DNA of 64,000 bases from Alphaproteobacteria bacterium (GCA_016869215.1 VGEP01000012.1:1-64000), one strand, 5' to 3'. Positions 10,115 to 20,098 are shown, counted from the stretch's first letter. Numbers and translations are program-made. Notes: generated by a model not told the origin, from the letters alone.

Positions 10115-10285
10115 GACGCGCTCCTGTGGCTCGATCGGACTTGGCCGCGGCCCAAGTTGCGACCCATGCCGCAGCCCGATTGGAAGACATCTAATGGGTC
10201 GATCCGGTTCCAGCCAACGCGCGAAATGCGGCATCCACCGTATTCGGCGGTTCCGCAGGACCGACCGGCGAAAATTGCTGAGATT

Positions 10286-10501
10286 CTAGGCGCGCCGGTC
10301 CGAAGCGCGGCCGTTGCAGGCGGCGCCGGCGGCGTCGAGCGCCTCGTCCATGATCTGGCGGATGGTCTGGGCGCAGCGGCCGCATTGCGGGCTGCATCCG
10401 AGGCAGCCGTAGACCTGCCCCGCCGTGCGCGGGCGCTGTTCCGCGGCCACCGCCTTGCGGACGTCCTGGTCGCTCAAGACATTGCAGGAACAGACGATCA
10501 T
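10286..10501 (-). CDS. bfd: Bacterioferritin-associated ferredoxin
   Basis: A 71-residue [2Fe-2S] protein that docks on bacterioferritin and passes electrons to its haem to release stored iron. The cysteine pattern fits the Bfd family: CSC at residues 4-6 and a pair near 44-56 within GCLGCSPQCGRC. The MIVCSC start at 10501 is chosen because the family begins directly with the first cysteine motif; eleven upstream codons are in frame but not conserved. It is adjacent to bfr on the same strand. An iron-responsive promoter is expected but not convincingly visible. Confidence 0.92.
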   Translation of the reverse strand: MIVCSCNVLSDQDVRKAVAAEQRPRTAGQVYGCLGCSPQCGRCAQTIRQIMDEALDAAGAACNGRASDRRA

Positions 10502-10713
10502 AACGGCTCCCGGCGGCCGATATCGATAAGGCACCGCCCCGGCCTGGGCAAAGGGAATCCGCAGTTTTTATACGTTCTCTAATCTGCCGCCGGCTTGCGA
10601 TGGATCAAGTGACCGCGTGGACCGTCCATCTAACTTTTCAACTGCGATGCGACAGAGCCCATAGACAGGAGAACAGGCCCGCGCAGAGGCGCGCCACCCG
10701 ACGGGAGGGGCCA

Positions 10714-10914
10714 ATGACGATCTACATTTGCCCAATGCATTCGAAGGTCCGCCAGGACGGCCCCGGAAAATGTCCGGATTGCGGAATGGCCTTGCTGCCG
10801 GAGGGCGCCAGGTTCGGATTGCTCCGCCACATGCTCGGCAGCCCGTTGCACATCGCGATCATGGTCGGCGCGATGGTGGCCGTCATGGCCGTTGCCATGA
10901 TGCTGCTGCACTGA
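10714..10914 (+). CDS. Small heavy-metal-binding-domain membrane protein
   Basis: A 66-residue protein. The N-terminal half matches the heavy-metal-binding domain found at the N-terminus of CopA/CusB-type proteins: YICPMH (Cys6, His9) and CPDCGMAL (Cys20, Cys23, Met25). The C-terminal half is one transmembrane helix (about 44-65, rich in Met, Ala and Val). GGGAGGGG precedes the ATG at 10714. It lies between bfd and glmM on the opposite strand to both. A role in copper or other soft-metal handling at the membrane is inferred from the motif only. Confidence 0.82.
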   Translation: MTIYICPMHSKVRQDGPGKCPDCGMALLPEGARFGLLRHMLGSPLHIAIMVGAMVAVMAVAMMLLH

Positions 10915-10933
10915 ACCGCAACGGGCTTGCTGC

Positions 10934-12277
<1,344 letters not shown>

Positions 12278-12427
12278 GCCTCACCCAACCCCGCCGCAAA
12301 CCACTCACGGGTTGGGTGTCTTATAGGCGAATTTTGCCAATTTTCTGCAAATAATTGCGCGCCGGTGGCGGGCATCCGGCGCGCGTTTACCATGTTGCGA
12401 AGCGCGAACGCGCCGATTCCGCGCCGC

Positions 12428-12715
<288 letters not shown>

Positions 12716-12757
12716 CTATCCATGACGAACGGACCGAGACCCGAGACGAGCGCATCG

Positions 12758-13909
12758 ATGAAGTCCTATCCCAGCATCGAGGACCTGCGCGCCCAGGCGC
12801 GCCGCAACGTGCCGAAGATGTTCTTCGACTACGCGGAGGCCGGCTCCTACGAGCAGGAGACGCTCAACGCCAATCGCGACGACATGGCGCGGCTGAAGCT
12901 GCGCCAGCGCATCCTGGTCGACGTCGACAAGCGCAGCACGGCGACGACCATTCTCGGCGAACCGGCGTCGGTGCCGCTCGCGCTCGGCCCCATCGGTCTG
13001 GGCGGCATGATGTACGGCGACGGCGAGATCATGGCCTGCCGCGCAGCGCAGGCCGCGGGCATTCCCTACACGCTTTCCACCATGTCGATCTGTTCCATCG
13101 AGGACGTGGCTGGCGCGGTCGACAAGCCGTTCTGGTTCCAGCTCTACGTCATGCGCGACCGCGGCTTCATCAAGGAACTGATCCAGCGCGCCGCGGCTGC
13201 GAAATGCAGCGCGCTGATGCTGACCGTCGATCTGCAGGTGCTCGGCCAGCGCCACAACGACATCCGCAACGGGCTCACCGTGCCGCCGGAGATCAAGATC
13301 CGGAACGTGATCGACATCATGACCAAGCCCACCTGGGCGTGGACGATCCTCAAAGGCAAGCGCAAGACCTTCGGCAATCTCGCCGGCCACGTGAAGGGCA
13401 TGGAGAACATCAACTCGCTCGCCGCCTGGACCGCGAGCCAGTTCGACCCGACGCTGTCGTGGAAGGACGTCGAGTGGGTCAAGAGTCTCTGGCCCGGCAA
13501 GCTGATCCTCAAAGGCATCCTCGACGTCGAGGACGCGCGCATCGCGGTGACGACCGGCGCCGACGCCATCAGCGTCTCGAACCACGGCGGCCGCCAGCTC
13601 GACGGCGCGCCGTCGGCGATCACGGCACTGCCGCGCGTGGTCGACGCGGTCGGCTCCGACATCGAAGTGATGTTCGACTCGGGCGTGCGCACCGGCGCCG
13701 ACATGATGCGGGCGCTGGCGCTCGGCGCGAAGTCCTGCATCGTCGGCCGCAGCTACATCTACGGCCTCGGCGCGGGCGGGCAGGCGGGCGTCGCGCGCGC
13801 GATCGAGATTCTCGGCAAGGAGCTCGACGTGACCATGGCGCTGTGCGGGGTGAAAAGCGTCGGCGAGATCGGGCGGAATGTGCTGGCCGAGACCGACACG
13901 CAGCGATAG
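12758..13909 (+). CDS. FMN-dependent alpha-hydroxy-acid oxidase/dehydrogenase (LldD/glycolate oxidase family)
   Basis: Oxidises an L-2-hydroxy acid such as lactate, glycolate or mandelate; the substrate is not determinable here. From the ATG at 12758 (MKSYPSIEDLRAQ) it has 383 residues, near LldD size. Visible family elements are the FMN loop LALGPIGLGGMMYGDGE, SNHGGRQLDGAPS carrying the catalytic His and Arg, and the phosphate-binding DSGVRTGADMMRALALGAK with GRSYIYG. An in-frame ATG at 12722 would add 12 unconserved residues. It is followed after 5 bases by the DUF427 gene, so the two are probably cotranscribed. Confidence 0.92.
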   Translation: MKSYPSIEDLRAQARRNVPKMFFDYAEAGSYEQETLNANRDDMARLKLRQRILVDVDKRSTATTILGEPASVPLALGPIGLGGMMYGDGEIMACRAAQAAGIPYTLSTMSICSIEDVAGAVDKPFWFQLYVMRDRGFIKELIQRAAAAKCSALMLTVDLQVLGQRHNDIRNGLTVPPEIKIRNVIDIMTKPTWAWTILKGKRKTFGNLAGHVKGMENINSLAAWTASQFDPTLSWKDVEWVKSLWPGKLILKGILDVEDARIAVTTGADAISVSNHGGRQLDGAPSAITALPRVVDAVGSDIEVMFDSGVRTGADMMRALALGAKSCIVGRSYIYGLGAGGQAGVARAIEILGKELDVTMALCGVKSVGEIGRNVLAETDTQR

Positions 13910-13914
13910 CCGCA

Positions 13915-14280
13915 ATGAAGCTCCCCGGCCCCGACCATCCGATTTCGATTGCGCCCGCGCCCGGCCGCGTGCGCGTGACGTTCAACGGCGAGATCGTCGC
14001 CGACACCACCCGCGCGCTGGAGCTGCGCGAGACCACCTACAAGCCGGTATTCTACATCCCGCGCGCGGACGCCAACCTGGCGCTGCTGGAGCGCAGCGCG
14101 CACGCGACGCACTGCCCCTACAAGGGCGATGCGTCGTACTTCACGATCAAGGCCGGCGAGCGCGCGTCCGAGAATGCGGTGTGGAGCTACGAAACGCCGT
14201 TTCCGGCGATGAAGGAGATCGAGCGATATCTGGCGTTCTATCCAAGCCGGGTGGACGGGATCGAGCTGACCCCGGCGTAA
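13915..14280 (+). CDS. DUF427 domain protein
   Basis: A 121-residue protein covering one DUF427 domain: VTFNGEIVADTTRALELRE, KPVFYIPRAD, then the family signature THCPYKGDASYF (about 62-73) and a closing Trp-Ser-Tyr-Glu segment. The fold is a small beta-rich domain of unknown biochemical role, often encoded beside oxidoreductases. It starts 5 bases after the hydroxyacid oxidase stop, so translation is probably coupled. Confidence 0.88.
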   Translation: MKLPGPDHPISIAPAPGRVRVTFNGEIVADTTRALELRETTYKPVFYIPRADANLALLERSAHATHCPYKGDASYFTIKAGERASENAVWSYETPFPAMKEIERYLAFYPSRVDGIELTPA

Positions 14281-14301
14281 CCCCGCAATCGCGCCCCGCC
14301 C

Positions 14302-14709
14302 CTACTGCGCCGGCTGCACCAGGGGCTTTCCCTTCTCGACAATGAAGACCGCCATCACCTTGACGGGCTTGCCGCCAGCGGCGCCTTCGTTGTGGATCGC
14401 GCGGTCGGGCAATTGAAACGCCTCGCCGACCTTGTAAATGCGCTCCGCCTGGCCGTCGACGAGGTACCAGAATTCGCCCTCCGCGACGTAGGCCATCACC
14501 AGGCCCGGATGCGAATGCCGTCCCGACTTGAAGCCGGGCGCCAGTTCGGTGATGCCGAAAATCACCTCGTAGTTCGATCCCGGCACTTCGACTTTGCCGA
14601 GCGGCGTACGCTTGACCGGCGACGGCTGCAGCGGCGCCTGCTGGGCGTTGGCCACGACGCCGAACAACACGGCGGCCATCGATCCGAGGAGCAGAGACTG
14701 CTTGAGCAT
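14302..14709 (-). CDS. Secreted single-domain cupin protein
   Basis: A 135-residue precursor with signal peptide (MLKQSLLLGSMAAVLFGVVANAQQ, cut near 23), then one cupin barrel. Motif 1 reads GRHSHPGLVMAYVAEGEF, giving two metal-binding His and one Glu; the second motif (FQLPDRAIHNEG) gives the later His. GGAGGG lies upstream of the ATG at 14709. The function is unknown; secreted cupins of this type occur with organic-acid catabolism. It diverges from a GntR regulator, and the shared region carries repeated TTGGATACAA sites, so it is a likely target of that regulator. Confidence 0.85.
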   Translation of the reverse strand: MLKQSLLLGSMAAVLFGVVANAQQAPLQPSPVKRTPLGKVEVPGSNYEVIFGITELAPGFKSGRHSHPGLVMAYVAEGEFWYLVDGQAERIYKVGEAFQLPDRAIHNEGAAGGKPVKVMAVFIVEKGKPLVQPAQ

Positions 14710-14795
14710 GGGACCCTCCCGTTTGTTGGGGCCCCGGCACCGGACGTCGCCGCCCATGGCGTGCCGCGACCGCTCGGTATCCCGTATCGTACATT

Positions 14796-14805
14796 TTGGA
14801 TACAA
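14796..14805. promoter_or_regulatory. Candidate GntR/FCD operator half 1, TTGGATACAA
   Basis: A near-palindromic decamer (reverse complement TTGTATCCAA) repeated exactly at 14851-14860. Centres are 55 bp apart, between the divergent cupin and regulator genes. FCD-type GntR proteins often bind short A/T-flanked palindromes with a GTATAC-like core. Confidence 0.5.
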
Positions 14806-14850
14806 TCAAGCCAAGTTTGGATTTCAACTCGGGCCTAGGCAGCCCAGGCG

Positions 14851-14860
14851 TTGGATACAA
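14851..14860. promoter_or_regulatory. Candidate GntR/FCD operator half 2, TTGGATACAA
   Basis: Exact copy of 14796-14805. It lies 6 bases before the upstream candidate ATG (14867) and 84 before the one preferred here (14945). If the longer protein is made, a bound repressor would cover the ribosome site. Confidence 0.5.
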
Positions 14861-14944
14861 GAACCCATGCCGGGTATCCGAACCTTGAGTACCCCGGACC
14901 GAGGCGATACAGATCGGGCGTCAGCCGCAACCTTGCCGGGCGCC

Positions 14945-15664
14945 ATGGCCGCATCCGCAGAACAGCTCGTCGGCAGTCTTGCCGACCGCATTTCCGAAAA
15001 GATTCTCGCGGGCGAGTACCCGCCGGGCAGCCGCTTGCGTCAGGAGGCGCTGGCCGAGGAATTTTCGGTCAGCCGCACGCCGATCCGCGAGGCGCTGCGG
15101 CAGCTCGAGGCCAAGGGCGTCGTTCAACACCGGCCGAACCAGGGCGCCATCGTGCTGGCGCCGAATGCGCGCGACATCCGCGACGCCTATCAGGTCCGGG
15201 CCGAACTGGAAGGGCTCGCCATTTCGCTGGCGGCCGAATGGATCACCGACGAGCAGATCGAGCGCATGCGCCGCGCACAGAGGAAATTCGCCGGGGCGGT
15301 CGACAAGCTGATCGCAGCCCGGAAAACGAACGCAAAGGCGCCGTTCAGGAACGTGCCGAGCTGGGTCGAATCGAACGACGAGTTCCACGGCGTCGTCATC
15401 GAAGCCAGCGGCAACCGGCGGCTGAAGCAGATGATCCAGGACCTGCATCTCGGCTTCACCAGGAACATCATGCTCGCGGCGCTCACGATGGACGGCCGGC
15501 GCATGCGCGAGAACGTGTCCCAGCACGAGGCGATCCTGAGCGCAATCGGGCGACACGACGCGGCCGAGGCGCGCAAGGCGATGACGCACCACATTCTGCG
15601 TTCGGGGGAACTGGCGGTGTGGTGGCTCGAAAGCCAGGGCCGGCTGGTCGGGCCGGCGCGATAG
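14945..15664 (+). CDS. GntR-family regulator, FCD (FadR-like) subfamily
   Basis: A 239-residue regulator. The N-terminal winged helix includes ISEKILAGEYPPGSRLRQ and LAEEFSVSRTPIREALRQLEAKG, the GntR signature. The C-terminal all-helical FCD domain includes DAYQVRAELEGLAISLAA, the metal-binding region around NDEFHGVVIEASGN, and HEAILSAIGRHDA. An in-frame ATG at 14867 would add 26 unconserved residues. It diverges from the secreted cupin gene, is followed by the amidase on the same strand 118 bp later, and probably autoregulates through the repeated TTGGATACAA sites. The effector is likely an organic acid; its identity is unknown. Confidence 0.9.
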   Translation: MAASAEQLVGSLADRISEKILAGEYPPGSRLRQEALAEEFSVSRTPIREALRQLEAKGVVQHRPNQGAIVLAPNARDIRDAYQVRAELEGLAISLAAEWITDEQIERMRRAQRKFAGAVDKLIAARKTNAKAPFRNVPSWVESNDEFHGVVIEASGNRRLKQMIQDLHLGFTRNIMLAALTMDGRRMRENVSQHEAILSAIGRHDAAEARKAMTHHILRSGELAVWWLESQGRLVGPAR

Positions 15665-15782
15665 CCGTTTGCCGCCGGGCGGAGCGGACGGCGGCGTTCG
15701 TTGCGCGAGCCATGCGTGCAGCCCGCTTCCGCCGGGTACAACGCCACGCTTTAATCGCAGCTCCGAACCCGCGGAGCCGCCC

Positions 15783-17303
15783 ATGTCCACGTTCCAAAAA
15801 CCCTCCGTCGCCGACCTGCGCCATGCCGCCGACAGGCTCGGCATGAACCCGAGCATGCATTACCTCGAAACCATGCGCGACATCGTCGCGCCGCTGTGCG
15901 CGGCCTATGCGGCGCTCGACGCGTTTCCCGACGAGAAGCCCGCGGTGAAATATCCGGACCGCGCGTGGCGGCGCCCCGCGCCCGCCGAGAACCCGCTCGG
16001 CGCGTGGTACGTGACGACGTCGATCAAGGGGGCACCGGACGGCAAGCTCAAAGGCCGCCGCGTCGCGCTCAAGGACAACGTCTGCCTCGCCGGCGTGCCG
16101 ATGATGGTCGGCGCGCAGTTCCTCGACGGCACGATTCCCGACGTCGACGCCACGATCGCCACGCGCATCCTCGACGCCGGCGGCGAGATCGCGGGCAAGG
16201 CGGTGTGCGAGTACTACTGCGTCTCCGGCGGCAGCCACACGTCGTCCACCGGACCGGTGCAGAACCCGCGCAGGCGCGGCCGCACCACCGGCGGCTCGTC
16301 GTCGGGCAGCGCTGCGCTGGTGGCGTCCGGCGAGGTGCCGATGGCGATCGGCGGCGACCAGGCCGGCTCGATCCGCATCCCTGCGAGCTACTGCGGCATC
16401 GTCGGCCTGAAGCCGACGTTCGGGCTTGTGCCCTACACCGGCATCGGCCCGCTGGAGATGACCATCGACTGCGCGGGCCCGATGACGGCGAGCGTCGCCG
16501 ACAACGCGCTGCTGCTGGAAGTCATCGCCGGCGCCGACGGGCTCGACTCGCGCCAGCAGAACGTCAGGACCGACTGCTACACCGCCACGCTCGGCGGCGG
16601 CGTCGAGGGCCTGCGCATCGGCGTGCTGAAGGAGGGCTTCGGCCATCCCAATTCCGAGCCCGACGTCGACGCCAAGGTGCGCGCCGCGGCGGAGCGCTTC
16701 CGTGCGCTCGGCGCCAGCGTGCAGGAGGTGTCGGTGCCCGAGCATCTCACCTTGGGATTTCCGGTCTGGGCGGCGATCCGCGGCGACGCGGCCTGCATCA
16801 CGCTGCTCGAAATGAACGGCTTCGGCATCAACCACGACAGCTTCTATCCGTTGAGCGCAATGCAGGCGGCGATGCAATGGCGCGAGCACGCCGACGAATT
16901 CGCCGACACGCTGAAGATCGCCAGCATCCTTTCGCGCTACACCGTCGACCGCTACGGCGGGCTCTACTACGCCAAGGCGCAGAACCTGCGGCGGCGCCTG
17001 CGCGCGGCCTATGACGCGGCGTTCGCGTCGCACGACCTGCTGCTGCTGCCGCCGACCGTGATGAAGGCGACGCCGATCCCGCCGCCCGGCGCGCCGCCGC
17101 AGGAGGTGACGCGGCGAAGCTGGGAGGCGACGCGCAACACCTCCCCGTTCAACGTCACCGGCCATCCGGCGATCAGCATTCCCTGCGGAATGTCGGAGGG
17201 GCTGCCGGTCGGGCTGATGCTGGTCGGCAAGCACTGGCAGGAAGGCACGATCTACCGCGCATCGCACGCGTTCGAGCAATCGGCCGATTGGCGGACGATG
17301 TAG
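15783..17303 (+). CDS. Amidase (amidase-signature family)
   Basis: Hydrolyses a carboxamide to acid and ammonia by a Ser-cisSer-Lys triad. A 506-residue protein: catalytic Lys97 (VALKDNVC), the Gly/Ser-rich GGSSSGS (170-176) with the cis-Ser, and nucleophile Ser196 (GGDQAGSIRIPAS). The extended N-terminal helical part (about 1-80) and overall length resemble the enantioselective amidases paired with nitrile hydratases, although no nitrile hydratase genes are nearby. The isochorismatase-fold gene follows 117 bp downstream. The stop codon TAG begins a palindromic GTAGC...CCCGGAT element. Confidence 0.92.
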   Translation: MSTFQKPSVADLRHAADRLGMNPSMHYLETMRDIVAPLCAAYAALDAFPDEKPAVKYPDRAWRRPAPAENPLGAWYVTTSIKGAPDGKLKGRRVALKDNVCLAGVPMMVGAQFLDGTIPDVDATIATRILDAGGEIAGKAVCEYYCVSGGSHTSSTGPVQNPRRRGRTTGGSSSGSAALVASGEVPMAIGGDQAGSIRIPASYCGIVGLKPTFGLVPYTGIGPLEMTIDCAGPMTASVADNALLLEVIAGADGLDSRQQNVRTDCYTATLGGGVEGLRIGVLKEGFGHPNSEPDVDAKVRAAAERFRALGASVQEVSVPEHLTLGFPVWAAIRGDAACITLLEMNGFGINHDSFYPLSAMQAAMQWREHADEFADTLKIASILSRYTVDRYGGLYYAKAQNLRRRLRAAYDAAFASHDLLLLPPTVMKATPIPPPGAPPQEVTRRSWEATRNTSPFNVTGHPAISIPCGMSEGLPVGLMLVGKHWQEGTIYRASHAFEQSADWRTM

Positions 17304-17375
17304 CGCGCAACCCGGATTGCGCTTCCGCCTCCGCGCTTCGCGCTTTGGAGGACAAGCCGCGCGATCCGGGCTACG
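17300..17375. repeat. CCCGGAT / ATCCGGGCTAC palindromic element after the amidase gene
   Basis: CCCGGATTGCGC at 17311-17322 faces GCGATCCGGGCTAC ending at 17374, around a GC-rich core with its own small hairpin. GTAGC at 17300-17304 overlaps the amidase stop codon. The ends match the widespread GTAGCCCGGAT class of rhizobial intergenic palindromes. Confidence 0.6.
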
Positions 17376-17420
17376 CTTGCTGCGTTTGTTTCTCCCACCG
17401 TCGCAAACGGATCGATCCGC

Positions 17421-17999
17421 ATGACCACGCTGCCGCCGACGCTGCCCACGCCGCCGTTGCCCGAGCCGGTCGCGGTCACGCTTAACCCTGCGACCACCGC
17501 GATGCTGATCTTCGACATCGTCGATCCGATCTGCACCAAGCAGCCGAACTGCACCGGCAAGATGGTGCCGGCGATCGTTGCGCTGCTGAAGCGGGCGCGC
17601 GCGGCCGGCGTGTCCGTCGGCTACGCGACCCGCGGCCACACCATGGCGAACTGGCTGCCGGAGGTCGCGCCCGCGCCAGGCGACTTCAAAATCGAGAACC
17701 AGGCGCAGGACCGCTTCTTCAACACCGATCTCGACGCGGTGCTGAAGGGCAAGGGCATCAAGACGCTGATCCTGACCGGCTGGAAGGTGAGCGGCTCGGT
17801 GACCTACACCTCGGTCGCGGCAACGCTGCGCGGCTACACGGTCGTGGTGCCGATGGACACGAGCCTCGACCAGACCGACTTCGAGATCGCGGTCGGGCGG
17901 CACCAGATTCTGAATCAGTTCAGCGCGAACGCCAAGAACGAGCCGTTGAAGGACAAGGCCTCGATCTTGAGCCGGACGGATTTGATTTCGTTCAAGTAG
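17421..17999 (+). CDS. Isochorismatase-fold cysteine-hydrolase homolog lacking the catalytic Cys
   Basis: A 192-residue protein of the isochorismatase-like hydrolase fold: core strand TTAMLIFDIVDP with Asp32, the FFNTDLDAVLKGKGIKTLILTGW segment, then VSGSVTYTSVAATLRGYTVVVP. In nicotinamidase-type members the triad is Asp-Lys-Cys; by eye alignment the Lys position is Asn93 and the Cys position is Ser126, so only Asp32 remains. Isochorismatases proper also lack the Cys, so a different reaction or a non-catalytic role is possible. It is downstream of the amidase on the same strand and convergent with an LLM flavoprotein. Confidence 0.8.
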   Translation: MTTLPPTLPTPPLPEPVAVTLNPATTAMLIFDIVDPICTKQPNCTGKMVPAIVALLKRARAAGVSVGYATRGHTMANWLPEVAPAPGDFKIENQAQDRFFNTDLDAVLKGKGIKTLILTGWKVSGSVTYTSVAATLRGYTVVVPMDTSLDQTDFEIAVGRHQILNQFSANAKNEPLKDKASILSRTDLISFK

Positions 18000-18018
18000 C
18001 GCGGCAGCCGCGCCCGCC

Positions 18019-19041
18019 TCACCGCCAGCCCATCCCCGGCGCGACGTGCTTTAATATCGCCTCGATGACATGCGCGTTGTAGTCGACGCCCAATTGATTG
18101 GGCACGGTCAGCAGCAGCGTGTCGGCCTCCGCGACCGCTTCGTCCGCCTTGAGCTGTTCGATCAGCGCGTCGGGCTCGTCGGCGTAGCTGCGCCCGAAAA
18201 TCGCGCGCTCGTTGCCGCCGAGGAAGCCGATCTGGTCCGCCTCCTCGCCGCCGCGGCCGAAATAGGCGCGGTCGCGGTCGTCCATAAGCGCAAAGATGCT
18301 GCGGCTCACCGACACCCGCGGCGTGCGCGTATGCCCCGCCTCCTTCCACGCTTCGCGATAGAGCCGGATCTGCTCGGCCTGCTGCTCGTGGAACGGCTTG
18401 TCGCTCTCGACGATCTTCAAGGTCGAGCTTTGCAGGTTCATGCCGAGCTTGGCCGCCCACTGCGCCGTCGCGTTCGTCCCCGCGCCCCACCAGATGCGCT
18501 CGCGCAAGCCCGCCGAATGCGGCTCGAGCCGCAACAACCCCGGCGGGTTCGGGAACATCGGCCGCGGGTTCGGCCGCGCGAAGCCCTCGCCTTTCAGCAC
18601 CTCCAGAAACACCTCGGTGTGCCGCCGCGCCATCTCGGCGTCGTTCATGCCCTCCGGCGGCGCGTAGCCGAAGTAGCGCCAGCCGTCGATCACTTGCTCC
18701 GGCGATCCCCGTGAAATGCCGAGCTGCAGCCGCCCGCCCGCGATCAGGTCGGCGGCGCCGGCGTCCTCCGCCATGTACATCGGGTTCTCGTAGCGCATGT
18801 CGATCACCGCGGTGCCGAGCTCGATGCGCTTGGTGCGCGCTCCGCAGGCCGCGAGCAGCGGAAACGGCGAGCCGAGCTGGCGCGCAAAGTGATGCACGCG
18901 GAAATACGCGCCGTCGGCCCCAAGCTCTTCGGCGGCGACCGCAAGCTCGATGGATTGCAGCAGCGCGTCGGCGCCGGTGCGGGTCTGCGACTGCGGCGAC
19001 GGGGTCCAGTGGCCGAAGGAGAGGAAGCCGATTTTTTTCAT
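18019..19041 (-). CDS. LLM-class flavin-dependent oxidoreductase
   Basis: A luciferase-like monooxygenase-fold TIM barrel of 340 residues. Visible elements: MKKIGFLSFGHW start, GADGAYFRVHHFARQLGSPFPLLAA (active-site His region), RIELGTAVIDMRYENPMYMAED, and the flavin-binding GGRLQLGISRGSPE. The C-terminal half holds the usual long insertion and closing helices. Such enzymes use FMNH2 from a partner reductase to oxygenate small molecules; no reductase gene is adjacent. It is convergent with the isochorismatase-fold gene, with 19 bases between stops. Confidence 0.88.
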   Translation of the reverse strand: MKKIGFLSFGHWTPSPQSQTRTGADALLQSIELAVAAEELGADGAYFRVHHFARQLGSPFPLLAACGARTKRIELGTAVIDMRYENPMYMAEDAGAADLIAGGRLQLGISRGSPEQVIDGWRYFGYAPPEGMNDAEMARRHTEVFLEVLKGEGFARPNPRPMFPNPPGLLRLEPHSAGLRERIWWGAGTNATAQWAAKLGMNLQSSTLKIVESDKPFHEQQAEQIRLYREAWKEAGHTRTPRVSVSRSIFALMDDRDRAYFGRGGEEADQIGFLGGNERAIFGRSYADEPDALIEQLKADEAVAEADTLLLTVPNQLGVDYNAHVIEAILKHVAPGMGWR

Positions 19042-19111
19042 GGGGCTTTATGTGAGATGGGTTCGCGCCGTTCTAAAGCGTGTTTGCCGGATATTGAAGC
19101 GTGTCATCGCC

Positions 19112-19261
19112 ACGCGTGTCCCGGGCGCTGCGCAGCGTGAAACGCTGCGCTGCAGACCCGGGACCCCGGTATGTCGGAAGGCCAAGGAACCGGGGGCCCG
19201 GGTCTCGCCATAGCGCGTCGCAGACGCGCGTGAACGCGCTCATGGCTCTCCCGGGACACGG
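19112..19261. repeat. GTGTCCCGGG-type dispersed palindromic element, copy 1
   Basis: CGTGTCCCGGGCGCTGCGCAGCG at one end and CTCCCGGGACACG at the other flank inner segments including GCTGCAGACCCGGGAC. A shorter relative (CGTGTCC, AGGGCGCTGC, GCTGCAGACCCGGGACACG) is at 59786-59850. It fills most of the gap between the LLM gene and the helix-turn-helix gene. Confidence 0.65.
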
Positions 19262-19309
19262 ACCGCCGAACCGCTTGCGCCCGCCCGTCCATAGGACTAT
19301 ATTCCACAG

Positions 19310-20098
19310 ATGCACCCCCGCACCCTGTTCCCCGAAGACGGCCCGATCGTCCGCGTGCGCGTCATGCCCGACGACGACGACGGGCTGACCGCGCCGCGCC
19401 CGCGCGGCTCGCGCCGTCCGCACACCGACGGCAAGGTCGCGCGCGTGCGCCGCCTGGTCGAGCAGACCGACATGACCTACGGCGCGATCTCGAAGAAGAC
19501 CGGCGTCGGCCGCGCCACCATCTGCCGCTGGACGCAAGACTTCGGCTGGCAGCGCCACGGCTGGGCGCCGCGCGCGACCGACCGCATGCCGACCGCGCGC
19601 GCGAGCCACCGCCTGAAAGCGCGCACGCTGGCGCGGCGGCTGGCCGCGCTCGCCGAGCGCCACATCCGCGAGCTTGAGGCAAGCGCGAGCGTCGACCAGG
19701 ACAAGCTCGCCGAGGCGCTGGAGCTTTTGAAGATGGCGAAGGTGGCGGCCCGGCCGAGGAAGCGGAAGGCGGTGGCGCAGGGAAATTCAGGCACGATCTC
19801 TCCACCGGTCACCCCCGCGCGGGGCACCCCATCGCGCCCGCGCGATGGGGACCCCGGTGCGGGGGTCCAGGCGTTATCGACGCCCGCACCCGCCGCAGGC
19901 GTTGACCCAAGGCGCACGGCGATGGCCGAATTGCTCGCGGCCGGCATCGACCCCTGGCGCGTGCCGGACGAACTGATGGAGGATTTCATCGCCAGCCGTT
20001 CACCACCGCCGCCGCGCGGGAGCCGGGGCAGCCGGAGGGGGCAGTATTCGAAACGCAACCGCGAGCACGCGCGGATGCTGAGGCGGATTGGGGAGTGA
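19310..20098 (+). CDS. Helix-turn-helix domain protein with an in-frame palindromic insert
   Basis: A 262-residue, Arg-rich protein with an acidic start (PDDDDG), a helix-turn-helix (about 53-75, MTYGAISKKTGVGRATICRW) like those of recombinases and small-terminase-like proteins, a Leu/Ala/Glu helix (about 105-150), and a C-terminal motif RTAMAELLAAGIDPWRVPDE. Residues about 167-186 are encoded by a near-perfect DNA palindrome (19811-19867) that looks like an intergenic repeat absorbed in frame. No catalytic domain is visible. It stands at the left edge of the low-GC nuclease/toxin patch; whether it belongs to it functionally is unknown. Confidence 0.65.
   Translation: MHPRTLFPEDGPIVRVRVMPDDDDGLTAPRPRGSRRPHTDGKVARVRRLVEQTDMTYGAISKKTGVGRATICRWTQDFGWQRHGWAPRATDRMPTARASHRLKARTLARRLAALAERHIRELEASASVDQDKLAEALELLKMAKVAARPRKRKAVAQGNSGTISPPVTPARGTPSRPRDGDPGAGVQALSTPAPAAGVDPRRTAMAELLAAGIDPWRVPDELMEDFIASRSPPPPRGSRGSRRGQYSKRNREHARMLRRIGE

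Noticed and set aside
10502-10600. Possible Fur/Irr box upstream of bfd (TTTTTATACGTTCTCTAATC)
   Set aside because: Only a loose match to an iron-control element; not strong enough to annotate.
15483-17903. 806-residue open frame antisense to the amidase region
   Set aside because: Antisense shadow of the regulator, amidase and isochorismatase-fold genes.
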